A stretch of 64,000 bases of DNA, from assembly GCA_024803745.1 (NCBI GenBank), contig JANJXV010000049.1, positions 2,172,501 to 2,236,500 of the forward strand, read 5' to 3'. Below, in pieces: positions 45,191 to 56,600 of the stretch. The stretch's first letter is position 1. Every line of letters begins with the position of its first letter. Under the pieces are notes generated by a model that searched no databases, was not told the DNA's origin, and saw nothing but the letters and a program-made list of their open reading frames with translations. This stretch comes from Megascapheus bottae (lineage: Eukaryota > Chordata > Mammalia > Rodentia > Geomyidae). A program made the position numbers and the translations under genes.

Positions 45191-46400
45191 TAAGGGTTAG
45201 GTTCAGGGTTATGATTAGGGTTAGGGTAAGGCTAAGGGTTAGAGTTAGGGTTAGTGTTAGGGTAAGGGTTAGGGTTCAGGTTAGGGTTAGGGTTAGGTTT
45301 AGGGTTAGGGTAAGGGTAAGGTTAGGGTTAGCGTTAGGGTTAAGGTTAGGGTTAGGGTTAGGGTTAGGCTAAGGGTTAGGGTTAGGGTTAGGTTAAGGGT
45401 TAGGGTTAGGGTTAGGGTTAGATGTAGGGTTAGTGTTAGGTTAGGGTTAGGGTAAGGGTAAGTGTTAGGGTTAGGGTTAGAGTAAGGGACAGGACTGGGT
45501 TCGGGATTAGGGTTTCGGTAAGAGTTAGGGTAAGGGTAAGGGTTAGGGTTAGCGTAAAGTTTAGGTTTAGGTTTAGGGTTAAGGTTAGGGTAAGGGTAAG
45601 GGTTAGGGTTAGGGATAGGGTTAGGTTTAGGCTTACGATTACGGTTAGGGTTAGTGTTAGGGTAAGGGTTAGGGTTAGGGTTAGGGTTAGGGTTAGGATT
45701 AGGGTTAGGGTTAGGGTAAGGGTTAAGGTTAGGGTTAGGGTTAGGTTTAGACGTAGCTTTAGGGTTAGGGTAAGGGTAAGGGTTAGGTTTAGGGTTAGGG
45801 TAAAGGTTAGGTTTAGTGGAAGGGTTAGGGTTAGGGATAGGGTAAGGGTTAGGGTTAGGGTTTGGGTTAGGGTTAGGGTAAGGATAAGGGTTAGGTATAG
45901 GTTTAGGGTAAGGGTTAGGGTTAGGGTTAGGGTTAGGGTTAGGGTTAAGTTTAGGGTTACGTTAAGGTTAGGGTTAGGATTAGGGTTAGGTTTAGGTATA
46001 GGGTTAGGCTTAGGGTAAGGGTAAGGGTTAGGGTTAGGGTTAGGATTAAGGTTAGGGTTAGGGTTAGGGACAGGTTTAGGGTTAAGGTAAGGGTAAGGGT
46101 TAGGGTTAGGGTTAGGGTTAGGTATAGGTTTGAGGTTAGGGTTAGGGTAAGGGTTAGGGTTAGGGTAAAGGTTAGGGTTTGGATTAGGGTTAGGGTAAGG
46201 GTAACTGTTAGGATTAGGGTTAGGGTTAGGGTTGTGGTTAGTGTTAGGATTAGGGTAAGGGTAAGGGTTAGGGTTAAGGTTAGGGTTAGGGTTATTGTTA
46301 GGGTTAGTGTTTGGATTAGTGTTTGGTTTAGGGTTAGGGTTAGGGTAAGGGTAAGGGTTAGGGTTAGGGTTAGGGTTAGGTTTAGGGTTAGGGGTTAGGG
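45191..46400 (+). repeat. Block L, copy 3
   Basis: GGACAGGACTGGGTT lies at 45,487, GACGTAG at 45,750 and ATAGGTTTGAGG at 46,134. Copies 2 and 3 share AGGACTGGGTTC, whereas copy 1 has AGGGCTGGGTTT, so copies 2 and 3 are closest to each other. Confidence 0.78.
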
Positions 46401-47232
46401 TTAGGTTTATGGTAAGGGTTAGGGGTAGGGGTTAGGGTTAGGGTTAGGGTTAGGGTAAGGGTTACGGGTAGTGTTAGGGGAAGGGTAAGTGTTAGGGTTA
46501 GGGTAAGGGTTAGCGTTAGGGTTAGGGTAACGGTAAGGGTTAGCATTAGTGTTAGTTTTAGCTTTAGGGTTTGGCTTAAGGTTAGGGTTAAGGTTAGGCT
46601 AAGGGTAAGTGTTAGGGTTAGGGTTATGGTAAGGGTAAGTGTTAGGATTAGGGTTAGGGTTTGTTTTAGGTGTTGGGATAGGGTAAGGGTAAGGGTTAGG
46701 ATTATGGTTAAGTTTAGCGTTAGGGTTAGGGTTAGGGTTAGGGGTAGGGTAAGGGTAAGTGTTAGCGTTAGGGTTAGGTTTAGGTTTAGGGTTGGGGTTA
46801 AGGTTAGGGTTAGGGTCAGGGTAAGTGTAAGTGTTAGGGTTAGGGTTAGGGTAAGGGAACGGTTTCGGTTTGAGGTTAGGGTTAGGGTAAGAGTAAGGTT
46901 AGAGTTAGGGTTAGGGTTAATGTAAGGGTTAGGGTTAGTGTTAGGGAGAGGGTTAGGTTTAGGGTTAGGGTTATGGTAAGGGTAAGCGTTAGGATTATGG
47001 TTATGGTTAGGTTTAGGGTTAGGGTTAGGGTTAGGGTAAGGTTAAGGGTTACAATTAGGTTAAGCGTTAGGGTTAGATGTAGGGTTAGGTTTAGGGTAAG
47101 GGTAAGGGTTAGGGTTAGGGTTAGTGTTAGGGTTAGGGTAAGGTTATGGTTAGTGGTTAGGGTAGGGTTAGGTTTATGTTTAGGGTAAGGGTTAGGATTA
47201 GGATTAGGGTAAAAGTTAGGGTTAGGGTAGGT

Positions 47233-47266
<34 letters not shown>

Positions 47267-47540
47267 GGGTAGGGTTAGGTTTAAGGTTAGAGTTAGGGTA
47301 AGGGTAAGGGTTAGGGTTAGGGTTAGGGTTATCGTAAAGTTTAGGGTTAGGGTTAGGGTTAAGGTTAGGGTAAGGGTAAGGGTTAGGTTTAGGGATAGGG
47401 ATAGGTTTAGGGTTACGATTACGGTTAGGGTTAGGGTTAGGGTAAGGGTTAGGGTTAGGGTTAGGATTAGGGTTAGGGTTAGGGTAAGGGTTAGGGTTAG
47501 GGTTAGGGTTGGGTTTAGACGTAGGTTTAGGGTTAGAGTA
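46401..47540 (+). repeat. Block K, copy 2, and a stretch like the left edge of copy A
   Basis: The first half repeats block K with GGGTTTGTTTTAGGTGT near 46,659 and the frame-level match to 50,020-50,500 at an offset near 3,400. The second half, with GATGTAGG near 47,076 and TTACGATTACGG near 47,413, resembles 22,940-23,520. Confidence 0.65.
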
Positions 47541-49500
47541 AGGGTAAGGGTTAGGGTTAGGTTTAGGGTTATGTTTAGGATAAAGATTAGGTTTAGTTTA
47601 AGGCTTAGGGTTAGGGTTAGGGTAAGGGTTAGGGTTAGGGTTAGGGTTAGGGTTAGGGTAAGGGTAAGGGTAAGGGTTAGGGTTAGAGTTAGTGTAAGGA
47701 TTAGTGTTAGGGTTAGGGTTAGGAATAGGTTTAGGATTAAGGTAAGAGTAAGTGTTAGGGTTAGGGTTAGGGTTAGGGTTAGGGATAGGTTTGAGGTTAG
47801 GGTTAGGGCTAGGGTTAGGGTTAGGGTAAAGGTTAGGGTTTGGATTAGGGTTAGGGTAAGGGTAACTGTTAGGATTAGGGTTAGGGTTAGGGTTAGGGTT
47901 AGTGTTAGGATTAGGGTAAGGGTAAGGGTTAGTGTTAGGGTTAGTTTTAGGGTTGGGGTTAAGGTTAGGGTAAGGGTAAGAGTTAGGGTTAGGGATAGGG
48001 TTAGTTTTAGGCTTACGATTACGGTTAGGGTTAGTGTTAAGGTAAGGGTTAGGGTTAGGGTTAGGGTTAGGATTAGGGTTAGGTTTAGGGTAAGGGTTAG
48101 GGTTAGGGTTAGGGTTAGGTTTAGACGTAGGTTTAGGGTTAGGGTAAGGGTAAGGGTTAGGGTTAGGGTAAAGATTAGGTTTAGTGTAAGGGTTAGGGTT
48201 AGGGATAGGGTAAGGGTTAGGGTTAGGGTTAGGGTTAGGGTTAGGGTAAGGATAAGGGTTAGTTATAGGTTTAGGGTAAGGGTAAGGGTTAGGGTTAGGG
48301 TTAGGGTTAAGTTTAGGGTTAGGGTTAAGTTTAGGGTTAGGATTAGCGTTAGGTTTAGGTATAGGGTTAGGCTTAGGGTAAGGGTAAGGGTTAGGGTTAG
48401 GGTTAGGATTAAGGTTAGGGTTAGGGTTAGAGTTAGGGTAAGGGTAAGGGTTAGGGTTAGGGTAAGGATTAGTGTTAGGGTTAGGGTTAGGGACAGGTTT
48501 AGGGTTAAGGTAAGGGTAAGGGTTAGGGTTAGGTTTAGGGTTAGGGTTAGGGATAGGTTTGAGGTTAGGTTTAGGGTAAAGGTTAGGTTTTGGATTAGGG
48601 TTAGGGTAAGGGTAACTGTTAGGATTAGGGTTAGGGTTAGTGTTAGGGTTAGTGTTAGGATTAGGGTAAGGGTAAGTGTTAGGGTTAGGGATAGGGTTAG
48701 GGTTAGGGATAGGTTTGAGGTTAGGGTTAGGGCTAGGGTTAGGGTTAGGGTAAAGGTTAGGGTTTGGATTAGGGTTAGGGTAAGGGTAACAGTTAGGATT
48801 AGGGTTAGGGTTAGGGTTAGGGTTCGTGTTAGGATTAGGGTAAGGGTAAGGGTTAGGGTTAGGGTTAGGTTTAGGGTTAGGGTTAAGGTTAGGGTAAGGG
48901 TAAGGGTTAGTGTTAGGGATAGGGTTAGTTTTAGGCTTACGATTACGGTTAGGGTTAGTGTTAGGGTAAGGGTTAGGGTTAGGGTACGGGTTAGGGTTAG
49001 GGTTAGGGTTAGGTTTAAGGTTAGAGTTAGGGTAAGGGTAAAGGTTTGGGTTAGCGTAAAGTTTAGGTTTAGGGTTAGGGTTAAGGTTAGGGTAAGGGTA
49101 ACGGTTAGGGTTAGGGATAGGATTAGGTTTAGGCTTACGATTACGGTTAGGGTTAGGGTTAGGGTTAGGATTAGGGTTAGGGCTAGGGTAAGTGTTAGGG
49201 TTAGGGTTAGTGTTAGGTTTAGACGTAGGTTTAGGGTTAGGGTAAGGGTAAGATTTAGGGTTAGGGTTAGGGTTAGGGTTAGGGTAAAGGTTAGGTTTAG
49301 TGTAAGGGTTAGGGTTAGGGTTAGGGTAAGGGTTATGGTTAGGGTTAGGGTAAGGATAAGGGTTTGGTATCGGTTTAGGGTAAGGGTAAGGGTAAGGGTT
49401 AGGGTTAGGGTTAAGTTTAGGGTTACGTTAAGGTTAGGGTTAGGATTAGGGTTACGTTTAGGTATAGGGTTAAGCTTAGGGTAAGGGTAAGGGTTAGGGT
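47541..49500 (+). repeat. Triplicated ATAGGTTTGAGG block
   Basis: ATAGGTTTGAGG occurs at 47,785, 48,553 and 48,709, and TTACGATTACGG and GACGTAGG words recur between them (GACGTAGG at 47,518, 48,124 and 49,222). The block is a set of shuffled partial copies of block L and the 23.4-24.3 kb region. The 637-codon frame over 47,571-49,484 is Val-Arg repeat and is open only because the variants here avoid a stop in that register. Confidence 0.7.
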
Positions 49501-50631
49501 TAGGGTTAGGGTTGGGGTTAGTGTTAGGATTAGGGTAAGGGTAAGGGTTAGGGTTAGGGTTAGGGTTAGGGTTATTGTTAAGGTTAGTGTTAGGATTAGT
49601 GTTTGGTTTAGGGTTAGGGTTAGGGTAAGGTTAAGGGTTAGGGTTCGGGTTAGGTTTAGGTTAAGGGTTAGGATTAATCTTAGGGTTAGGGTTAGGGTTA
49701 GGGTTTGGGTTAGGGTTAAGGTTAGGGTTAGTGTTAGGGTTAGGGTTAGGGTTAGGGTTAGGGTAAGGGTAAGGATTAGGGTTAGGGCTAGGGTTAGGGT
49801 TAAGGTTAGGGTTAGGGTTAGGGTTATGCTAAGGGTTAGGGTTAGGGTTAGGGGAAGGGTTAGGTTCCGGGTTAGGATTGGGGTTAGGATAAGTTTTAGG
49901 GTTAGGGGTTAGGGTTAGGTTTAGGGTAAGGGTTAGGGATAGGGGTTAGGGTTTGGGTTAGGGTAAGGGTTAGGGTTAGTGTTAGGGGAAGGGTAAGTGT
50001 TAGGGTTAGGGTTAGGGTTAGGGTTAGGGTAAGTGTTAGGATTAGGGTTAGGGTTTGTTTTAGGTGTTGGGATAGGGTAAGGGTAAGGGTTAGGATTAGG
50101 GTTAAGTTTAGCGTTAGGGTTAGGGTTAGGGTTAGGGTTAGGGTAAGGGTAAGGGTTAGCGTTAGGGTTAGGTTTAGGTGTAGGTTTGGGGTTAAGGTTA
50201 GGGTTAGGGTCAGGGTAAGTGTAAGTGTTAGGGTTAGGGTTAGGGTAAGGGAACGGTTTCGGTTTGGGGTTAGGGTTAGGGTAAGTGTAAGGTTAGGGTT
50301 AGGGTTAGGGTTAGGGTTAGGGTAAGGGTTAGGGTTAGGGTTAGGGAGAGGGTTAGGTTTAGGGTTAGGGTTATGGTAAGGGTAAGCGTTAGGGTTATGG
50401 TTATGGTTAGGTTTAGGGTTAGGGTTAGGGTTAGGGTAAGGTTAAGGGTTACAATTAGGTTAAGCGTTAGGGTTAGATGTAGGGTTAGGGTTAGGGTAAG
50501 GGTAAGGGTTAGGGTTAGGGTTAGTGTTAGGGTTAGGGTTAGTGTTAGGGTAAGGGTTAGGGTTAGGGTTAGGGGTAGGGTTAGGTTTAAGGTTAGAGTT
50601 AGGGTAAGGGTTAGGGTTAGGGTTAGGGTTA
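49501..50631 (+). repeat. Copy of 43.3-43.74 kb followed by block K, copy 3
   Basis: Bases 49,501-49,930 match 43,320-43,740, with GGATTAATCTT at 49,671 and a TTCCGGGTTAGG word near 49,863 against TTCGGGGTTAGG near 43,671. Block K follows, with GGGTTTGTTTTAGGTGT near 50,052. The stretch ends at the left border of large copy B. Confidence 0.7.
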
Positions 50632-53600
50632 GCGTAAAGTTTAGGGTTAGGGTTAGGGTTAAGGTTAGGGTAAGGGTAAGGGTTAGGGTTAGGTTTAGGA
50701 TTAGGGTTAGGTTTAGGGTTACGATTACGGTTAGGGTTAGGGTTAGGTTAAGGGTTAGGGTTAGGGTTAGGGTTGGGATTAGGGTTAGGGTTAGGGTTAG
50801 GGTTAGGATTAGACGTAGGTTTTCGTTAGGGTAAGGGTAAGGGATAGGGTTAGGGTTAGGGTTATGGTTAGGGTAAAGGTTAGGGTTAGGGTAAGGGTTA
50901 GGTTTAGGGTTAGGGTAAGGGTTAGCGTTAGGTTCAGGGTTAGGGTTAGGGTAAGGATAAGGGTTACGTTTAGGGTTAGGGTAAGGGTAAGGTTTAGGGT
51001 TAGGGTTAGGGTTAAGTTTAGGGTTAGGGTTAGGGTTAGGGTTAGGATTAAGGTTAGGTTTAGGTATACGGTTAGGCTTAGGGTAAGGGTAAGGGTTAGG
51101 GTTAGGGTTAGAATTAAGGTTAGGGTTAGGGTTAGAGTTAGGGTAAGGGTAAGGCTTAAGGTTAGGGTTAGGATTAGCGTAAGGATTAGTGTTAGGTTTA
51201 GGGTTAGGGATAGGTTTAGGGTTAAGGTAAGGGTAAGGGTTAGGGTTAGGGTTAGGGTTAGATTTAGGGTTAGGGTAAGGGTATGGTTTAGCGTTAGGGT
51301 TAGGTTTGGGGTTAGGGTTATGGTAAGAGTAAGGGTTAGGGTTAGAGTTAGAGTTAGGGTAAGGTTTAGGTTTAGGGTTAGGGTTAGGGATAGGTTTGAG
51401 GTTAGGGTAAGGGTTAGGGTTAGGGTAAAGGTTAGGGTTAGGATTAGGGTTAGGGTAAGGGTAAGTGTAAGGATTAGGGTTAGGGTTAGGGTTAGGGTTA
51501 GTGTTAGGATTAGGGTATGGGTAAGGTTTAGGGTTAGGTTTAGGGTTAGTGTTAGGGTTAGGGTTAGAGTTAGGGTTAGTGTTAGGATTAGTGTTTGGTT
51601 TAGGGTTAGGGTTAGGGTAACGGTAAGGGTTAGAGTTAGGGTTAGGTTTAGGTTAAGGGTAAGGGTTAGGATTATTCTTAGTGTTAGGGTTAGGGTTAGG
51701 GTTAGGGTTAGGGTAAGGGTAAGGGTTAGGGTTAGGGTTAGGGTAAGGGTTATGGTTAGGGTTAGGGTTAAGGTTAGGCTTAGTGTTAGGGTTAGGGTTA
51801 GGGTTAGGGTAAGGGTAAGGGTTAGGGTTAGGGCTAGGATTAGGGATAAGTTTAGGGTTAGGGTTAGGGTTACGCTAAGGGTTAGGGTAAGGGTAAGTGT
51901 TAGGGTAAGGGTTAGGGTTAAGTTTAGGGTTAGGGTTAGGTTTAGGGTTAGGATTGGGGTTAGGTTTAGGTTTAGGTTTAGGCTTAGGGAAAGGGTAAGG
52001 GTTAGGGTTAGGGTTAGAATTAATGTTAGGTTTAGGATTAGGGTTAGGGTAAGGGTAACGTTTAGGGTTAGGGTTAGGGTGAGGATTAGTGTTAGTGTTA
52101 ATGTTAGGGTTAGGTTTATGGTTAGGGTAAGCGTAAGGGTTAGGGTTAGGGTAAGGGTTAGGTTTAGTGTTAGGTTTCGGGTAAGGGTTAGGGTTAGGGT
52201 TAGTGTTAGGTTTAGGGTTAAGGTTATGGTTAGGGTTAGGGTAAGGGTAATGGTTAGGGTTAGGGTTAGGCTTAGATTTAGGGTTAGTGTAAGTGTACGG
52301 TTTACGGTTAGGGTTAGGTTTGGGGTTAGGTTTAGGGTAAGATTAAGGGATAGGGTTAGGGTTAGAGTTAGCGTAAGGGTTAGGGTAAGGGTTAGGGTTA
52401 GGGTTAGGGTTAGACTAAGGTTAAGGTTTAGGATTAATGTTAGGGTTAGGGTTAGGGTTAGGGTTAGGGTAAGGTTAAGGGTTAGGGTTAGGGTTAGGGT
52501 TAAGGTTAGGGTTAGGGTTAGGGTTAGGCTAAGGGTTAGGGTTAGTGTTAGGTTAAGGTTTAGGGTTAGGGTTAGGGTTAGATGTAGGGTTAGGGGTAGG
52601 GTAAGGGTAAGGGTTAGGGTTAGGGTTAGGGTAAGGGTTATGGTTAGGGGTTAGGTTAGGGTTAGGGTTAGGTTTAGGGTAAGGTTTAGGGTAAAATTTA
52701 TGGTTAGGTTTAGGATTAGGGTTAGGGTAGGGCAAGTGTTAATGTTAGGGTTAGGGTTACGGTTAGGGTAAGAGTAAGCTTTAGGGTGAGGGTTAGGGTT
52801 GGGTTTAGGGTTGGGGTTACTTAGGGTTAGGCTTACGGTAACAGTAAGGGGTAGGTTTAGTGCCAGGGATAGGGTTAGGTTTAAGGGTAGAGTTAGGGTA
52901 TGGGTAAGGGTTAGGTTTAGTGTTAGGGTTGAGGTTAGGGTAAGGGTAAGGGTAAGGGTTAGGTTTAGGGTTAGGGTTAGGTTTAGGGTTACTGTTAGGG
53001 TTAGGGTTAGGGTTAGGGTAAGGTTTAGGGTTAGGGTTAGGTTTAGGTTTAGCTTTAGGTTTAGGGTAAGGGTTAGGGTTAGCGTTAGGGTTAGGGTAAG
53101 GGTTAGGGTTAGGATTAGGGTTAGGGTAAGGGTAAGTGTTAGAGTTAGGGTTAGGGTAAGGGCTAGGTTTAGGGTTAGGGTTAGGTTAAGACTAAGGGTT
53201 AGAGTTAGGGTTAGGGTTAGGGTTAGATTTAGTTTTAGGGTTAGGCTTAGGAGAAAGGTAAGGGTTAGGGTTAGGGTTGGGTTTAGGGTTAGGGTTAAGG
53301 TTAGTGTTAAGGTTAGGTTTAGGGTTAGGGTTAGGGTAAAATTTAGAGTTAGGTTTAGGGTTAGGGTTAGGGTTAGGGTTAGGTTTAGGGTTAGGTTTAA
53401 GGTTAGAGTTAGGGTAAGGGTAAAGTTTAGTGTTAGGGTTAGGGTTAGTGTAAAGTTTAGGGTTCGGGTTAGGTTTAAGGTTAGGGTAACGGTAGGGGTG
53501 AGGGTTAGGGATAGGGTTAATTTCAGGGTTACGGTCGGGTTAGGGTTAGGGTTAGGGTAAGGGTTAGGGTTAGGGTTAGGTTTACGGTTAGGGTTAGGGT

Positions 53601-56600
53601 AATGGTTAGGGTTAGGGTTAGGGTAAGGTTTAGGGTTAGGGTTGGGGTTATGGTTAGGTTAAAGGTTAGGGTTAGGGTAAGGGTTAGTGTTAGGGTTAGG
53701 GTTAGGGTTAGCATTAATGTTAGGATTAGGGTTAGGGTTAGGGTAAAGGTAAGGGTAAGGGTTAGGGTTAGGGTTAGCGTTAAGTTTAGTTTTAGGGTTA
53801 GGTTTAGGGTTAGGATTGGGGTTAGGTTTAGGTTTAGGGTTAGGCTTAGGGAAAGGGTAAGGGTTAGGATTAGGGTTAGAATTAATGATAGGTTTAGGGT
53901 TAGGGTTAGGGTAAAGGTAAGGGTTAGGGTTAGGGTTAGGGTTAGGGTAAGGATTAGTTTTAGTGTTAGGGTTAGGGTTAGGTTTATGGTTAGGGTAAGC
54001 GTAAGGGTTAGGGTTAGGTTTAGGTTTCGATTTAGGGTTAGGGTAAGAGTTAGGGTTAGTGTTAGGTTTAGGGTTAATGTTAAGGTTAGCGTTAGGGTAA
54101 GGGTAAGAGTTAGGGTTAGGGTTAGGGGTTAGGGTTAGGGTTAGGGTTAGTGTTAGTTTTAGGGTTAGGGTAACGGTAATGTTTACGGTTAGGGTTAGGG
54201 TTAGGGGTTAGGGTAAGTGTAAGGGTTAGTGTTAGGGTTAGGGTAAGGGTTAGGGTTAGGTTTAGGGTTAGGGTAAGGCTAAGTTTTAGAGTTAGGGTTA
54301 GGATTAGGGTAAGGGATAGGGTTATTGTTAGGGTTAGGGTGAGTCTTAGGGTTTGTGTTAGGTTTAGGTGTTAGGGTTATTGTTAAGGTTAGGGTAAGGG
54401 TTAGGGTTAGGGTAAGGGTATGGGTTAGGGTTAGGGTTAGTTTCAGGGTTAGGGTTACGGTTAGGGTTATGGTTAGTGTTAGTGTTAGTTTTAGGTTTAA
54501 GGTTAGGGTTAGGGTTAGGGTTAGTTTTGGGGTTAGGGTTAGGGTAAGAGTAAGGGTTAGGGTTAGGGTTAGGGTAAGGGTTAGGGTAAGGGTTAGGGAT
54601 AGGGTTAGGTTTGGGGTTAGGGTTACGGTAAGGGTAAGGGTTAGGGTTATGGTTATTGTTAGGTTTAGGGTTAGGGTTAGGGTTAGGGTAAGGGTAAGGG
54701 TTAGGGTTAAGGTTAGGGTTAGGGTTAGGTTTAGGGTTAGGGTAAGGATTAGGGTTAGGGTAAGGGTTAGGGTTAGGGTTTGGGTTACGGTTAGGTTAAG
54801 GGTTAGGTTTAGGGTAAGAGTAAGGGTTAGGGTTAGGTTTAGGGTAGGGGTTAGGGTTAGGGTTAGGGTGAGGGTAAGGGTTAGGGTTTGGTTTAGGGTT
54901 AGGTTAAGGGTTAGGTTTAGGGTAAGAGTAAGGGTTAGGGTTAGGTTTAGGGTAGGGGTTAGGATTAGGGTTAGGGTGAGGGTAAGGGTTAGGGTTAGGG
55001 TAAGGGTTAGGTTTAGGGTTAGTGTTAGGGTGAGCATCAGGGTATGGGTTAGGGTTAGGGTTAGAGTGAGGGTAAGGGTTAGGGTAAGGGTTAGGGTTAG
55101 GGTAAGGTTAGGGTTAGGTTTAGGGTTAGGGTGAGCATCAGGGTTTGGGTTAGGGTTAGGAGTTAGGGTCAGGGTTAGGGTTAGAGTAAGGGATAGGGTG
55201 AGGGTTAGGGTTAGGTAAGGGTTAGGGTTAGGGTTAGGGTAAGGGTTAGGGTTAGGATTAGGCTTAGCGTAAGGCTATGGGTTACAGTTAGTGTTAGTGT
55301 TAGGGTAAGAGTTAGGGTTCGGGTTAGGGTTAGGTTTAGGTTTAGGGTTAGGGTAAGGGTAAGGTTAGGGTTAGGGTTAGGGTTAAGGTTGGGGTTAGGG
55401 TTAGGTTTAGGCTAAGGGTTAGGGTTAGGGTTAGGTTAAGGGTTAGGGTTAGGGTTAGGGTTAGATGTAGGGTTAGGTTTAGGGTTAGGGTTAGGGTAAG
55501 GGTAAGTGTTAGATTTAGGGTTAGGGTAAAGGCTAGGGCTGGGTTTGGGGTTATGGTTAGGGTAAGAATAAGGGTTAGGGTTAGGGTTAGGGTTAGGTTA
55601 AGCGTTAGGGTTAGTGTGAGGGTTAGGGTTAGGGTTAGGGTTAGATGTAGGGTTACCGTTAAGGTAAGGGTAAGGGTTAGGGTTAGTGTTAGGGTTAGGG
55701 TAAGGGTTATGGTTAGGGGTTAGGTTAGGGTTAGGTTTAGGTTTAGGGTAATTTTTAGGGTTAGGATTAGGGTAAAAGTTAGGGTTAGGGTAGGTTTAGG
55801 GTTAGAGTAAGGGTTAGGGTTAGGTTTAGGGTTAGGTTTAAGGTTAGAGTTAGGGTAAGGGTAAGGGTTAGGGTTAAGGTTAGGGTTAGCGTAAAGTTTA
55901 GGGTTAGGGTTAGGGTTAAGGTTAGGGTAAGGGTAAGGGTTATGGTTGGGGTTAGGGTTAGGTTTAGGGTTACGATTACGGTTAGGGTTAGGGTTAGGGT
56001 AAGTGTTAGGGTTAGGGTTAGGGTTAGGTTTAGACATAGGTTTAGGGGTAGGGTAAGGGTAAGGGTTAGGATTAGGGTTAGGGTTATGGTTAGGGTAAAT
56101 GTTAGGGTTAGGGTAAGGGTTAGGGTTAGGGTAAGGGTTAGTTTAGGGTTAGGGTTAGGGTAAGGATAAGGGTTAGGTTTAGTGTTAGGGTAAGGGTAAG
56201 GGTTAGGGTTAGTGTTAGGGTTAAGTTTAGGGTTAGGGTTAGGGTTCGGGTTAGTTTAAGGGTTAGGGTTAGGGTTAGGTTTAGGGTAGGGTTTGGGGTT
56301 AGGGTTAGGGTAAGGGTTACGGTTAGGGTTAGGGTTAGGGTGAGCATCAGGGTACGGGTTAGAGTTAGGGGTTAGGGTCAGGGTAGGGTTAGCAAAAGGG
56401 TTAGGGTTAGGGTTAGGGTTAGGTAAGGGTTAGGGTTAGGGTTAGGGTAAGGGTTAGGGTTAGGGTAAGAGTAAGGGATAGGGTTAGGTTTAGGGTAGGG
56501 GTTAGGGTTAGGGTTAGGGTGAGGGTAAGGGTTAGGGTAAGGGTTAGGGTTAGGTTAAGGGTTAGGGTTAGGTTTAGGGTTAGGGTGAGCATCAGGGTAT

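Larger units (their letters stand above)
22381..56600 (+). repeat. Dispersed GTGAGCATCAGGG word family (16 sites)
   Basis: GTGAGC(A/G/T)TCAGG words start at 22,381, 22,604, 22,765, 27,801, 27,902, 29,063, 29,309, 37,791, 39,974, 41,720, 42,027, 43,819, 55,030, 55,131, 56,340 and 56,586. Most are followed by (T/A)(A/T/C)(T/C)GGGTTAGGG and a seven-base TTAGGGG unit, then GGGTCAGGG. It is the most divergent frequently repeated word in the array. It is absent from the first 22 kb. I see no evidence that it is functional. Confidence 0.8.

Noticed and set aside
47571..49484. A 637-codon Val-Arg frame on +, and the 596-codon frames at 23,653 and 50,864
   Set aside because: The frame is the GTT-AGG register of the telomere hexamer. 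Variants are mostly silent or conservative in this register by chance of the code, and nothing else indicates coding.
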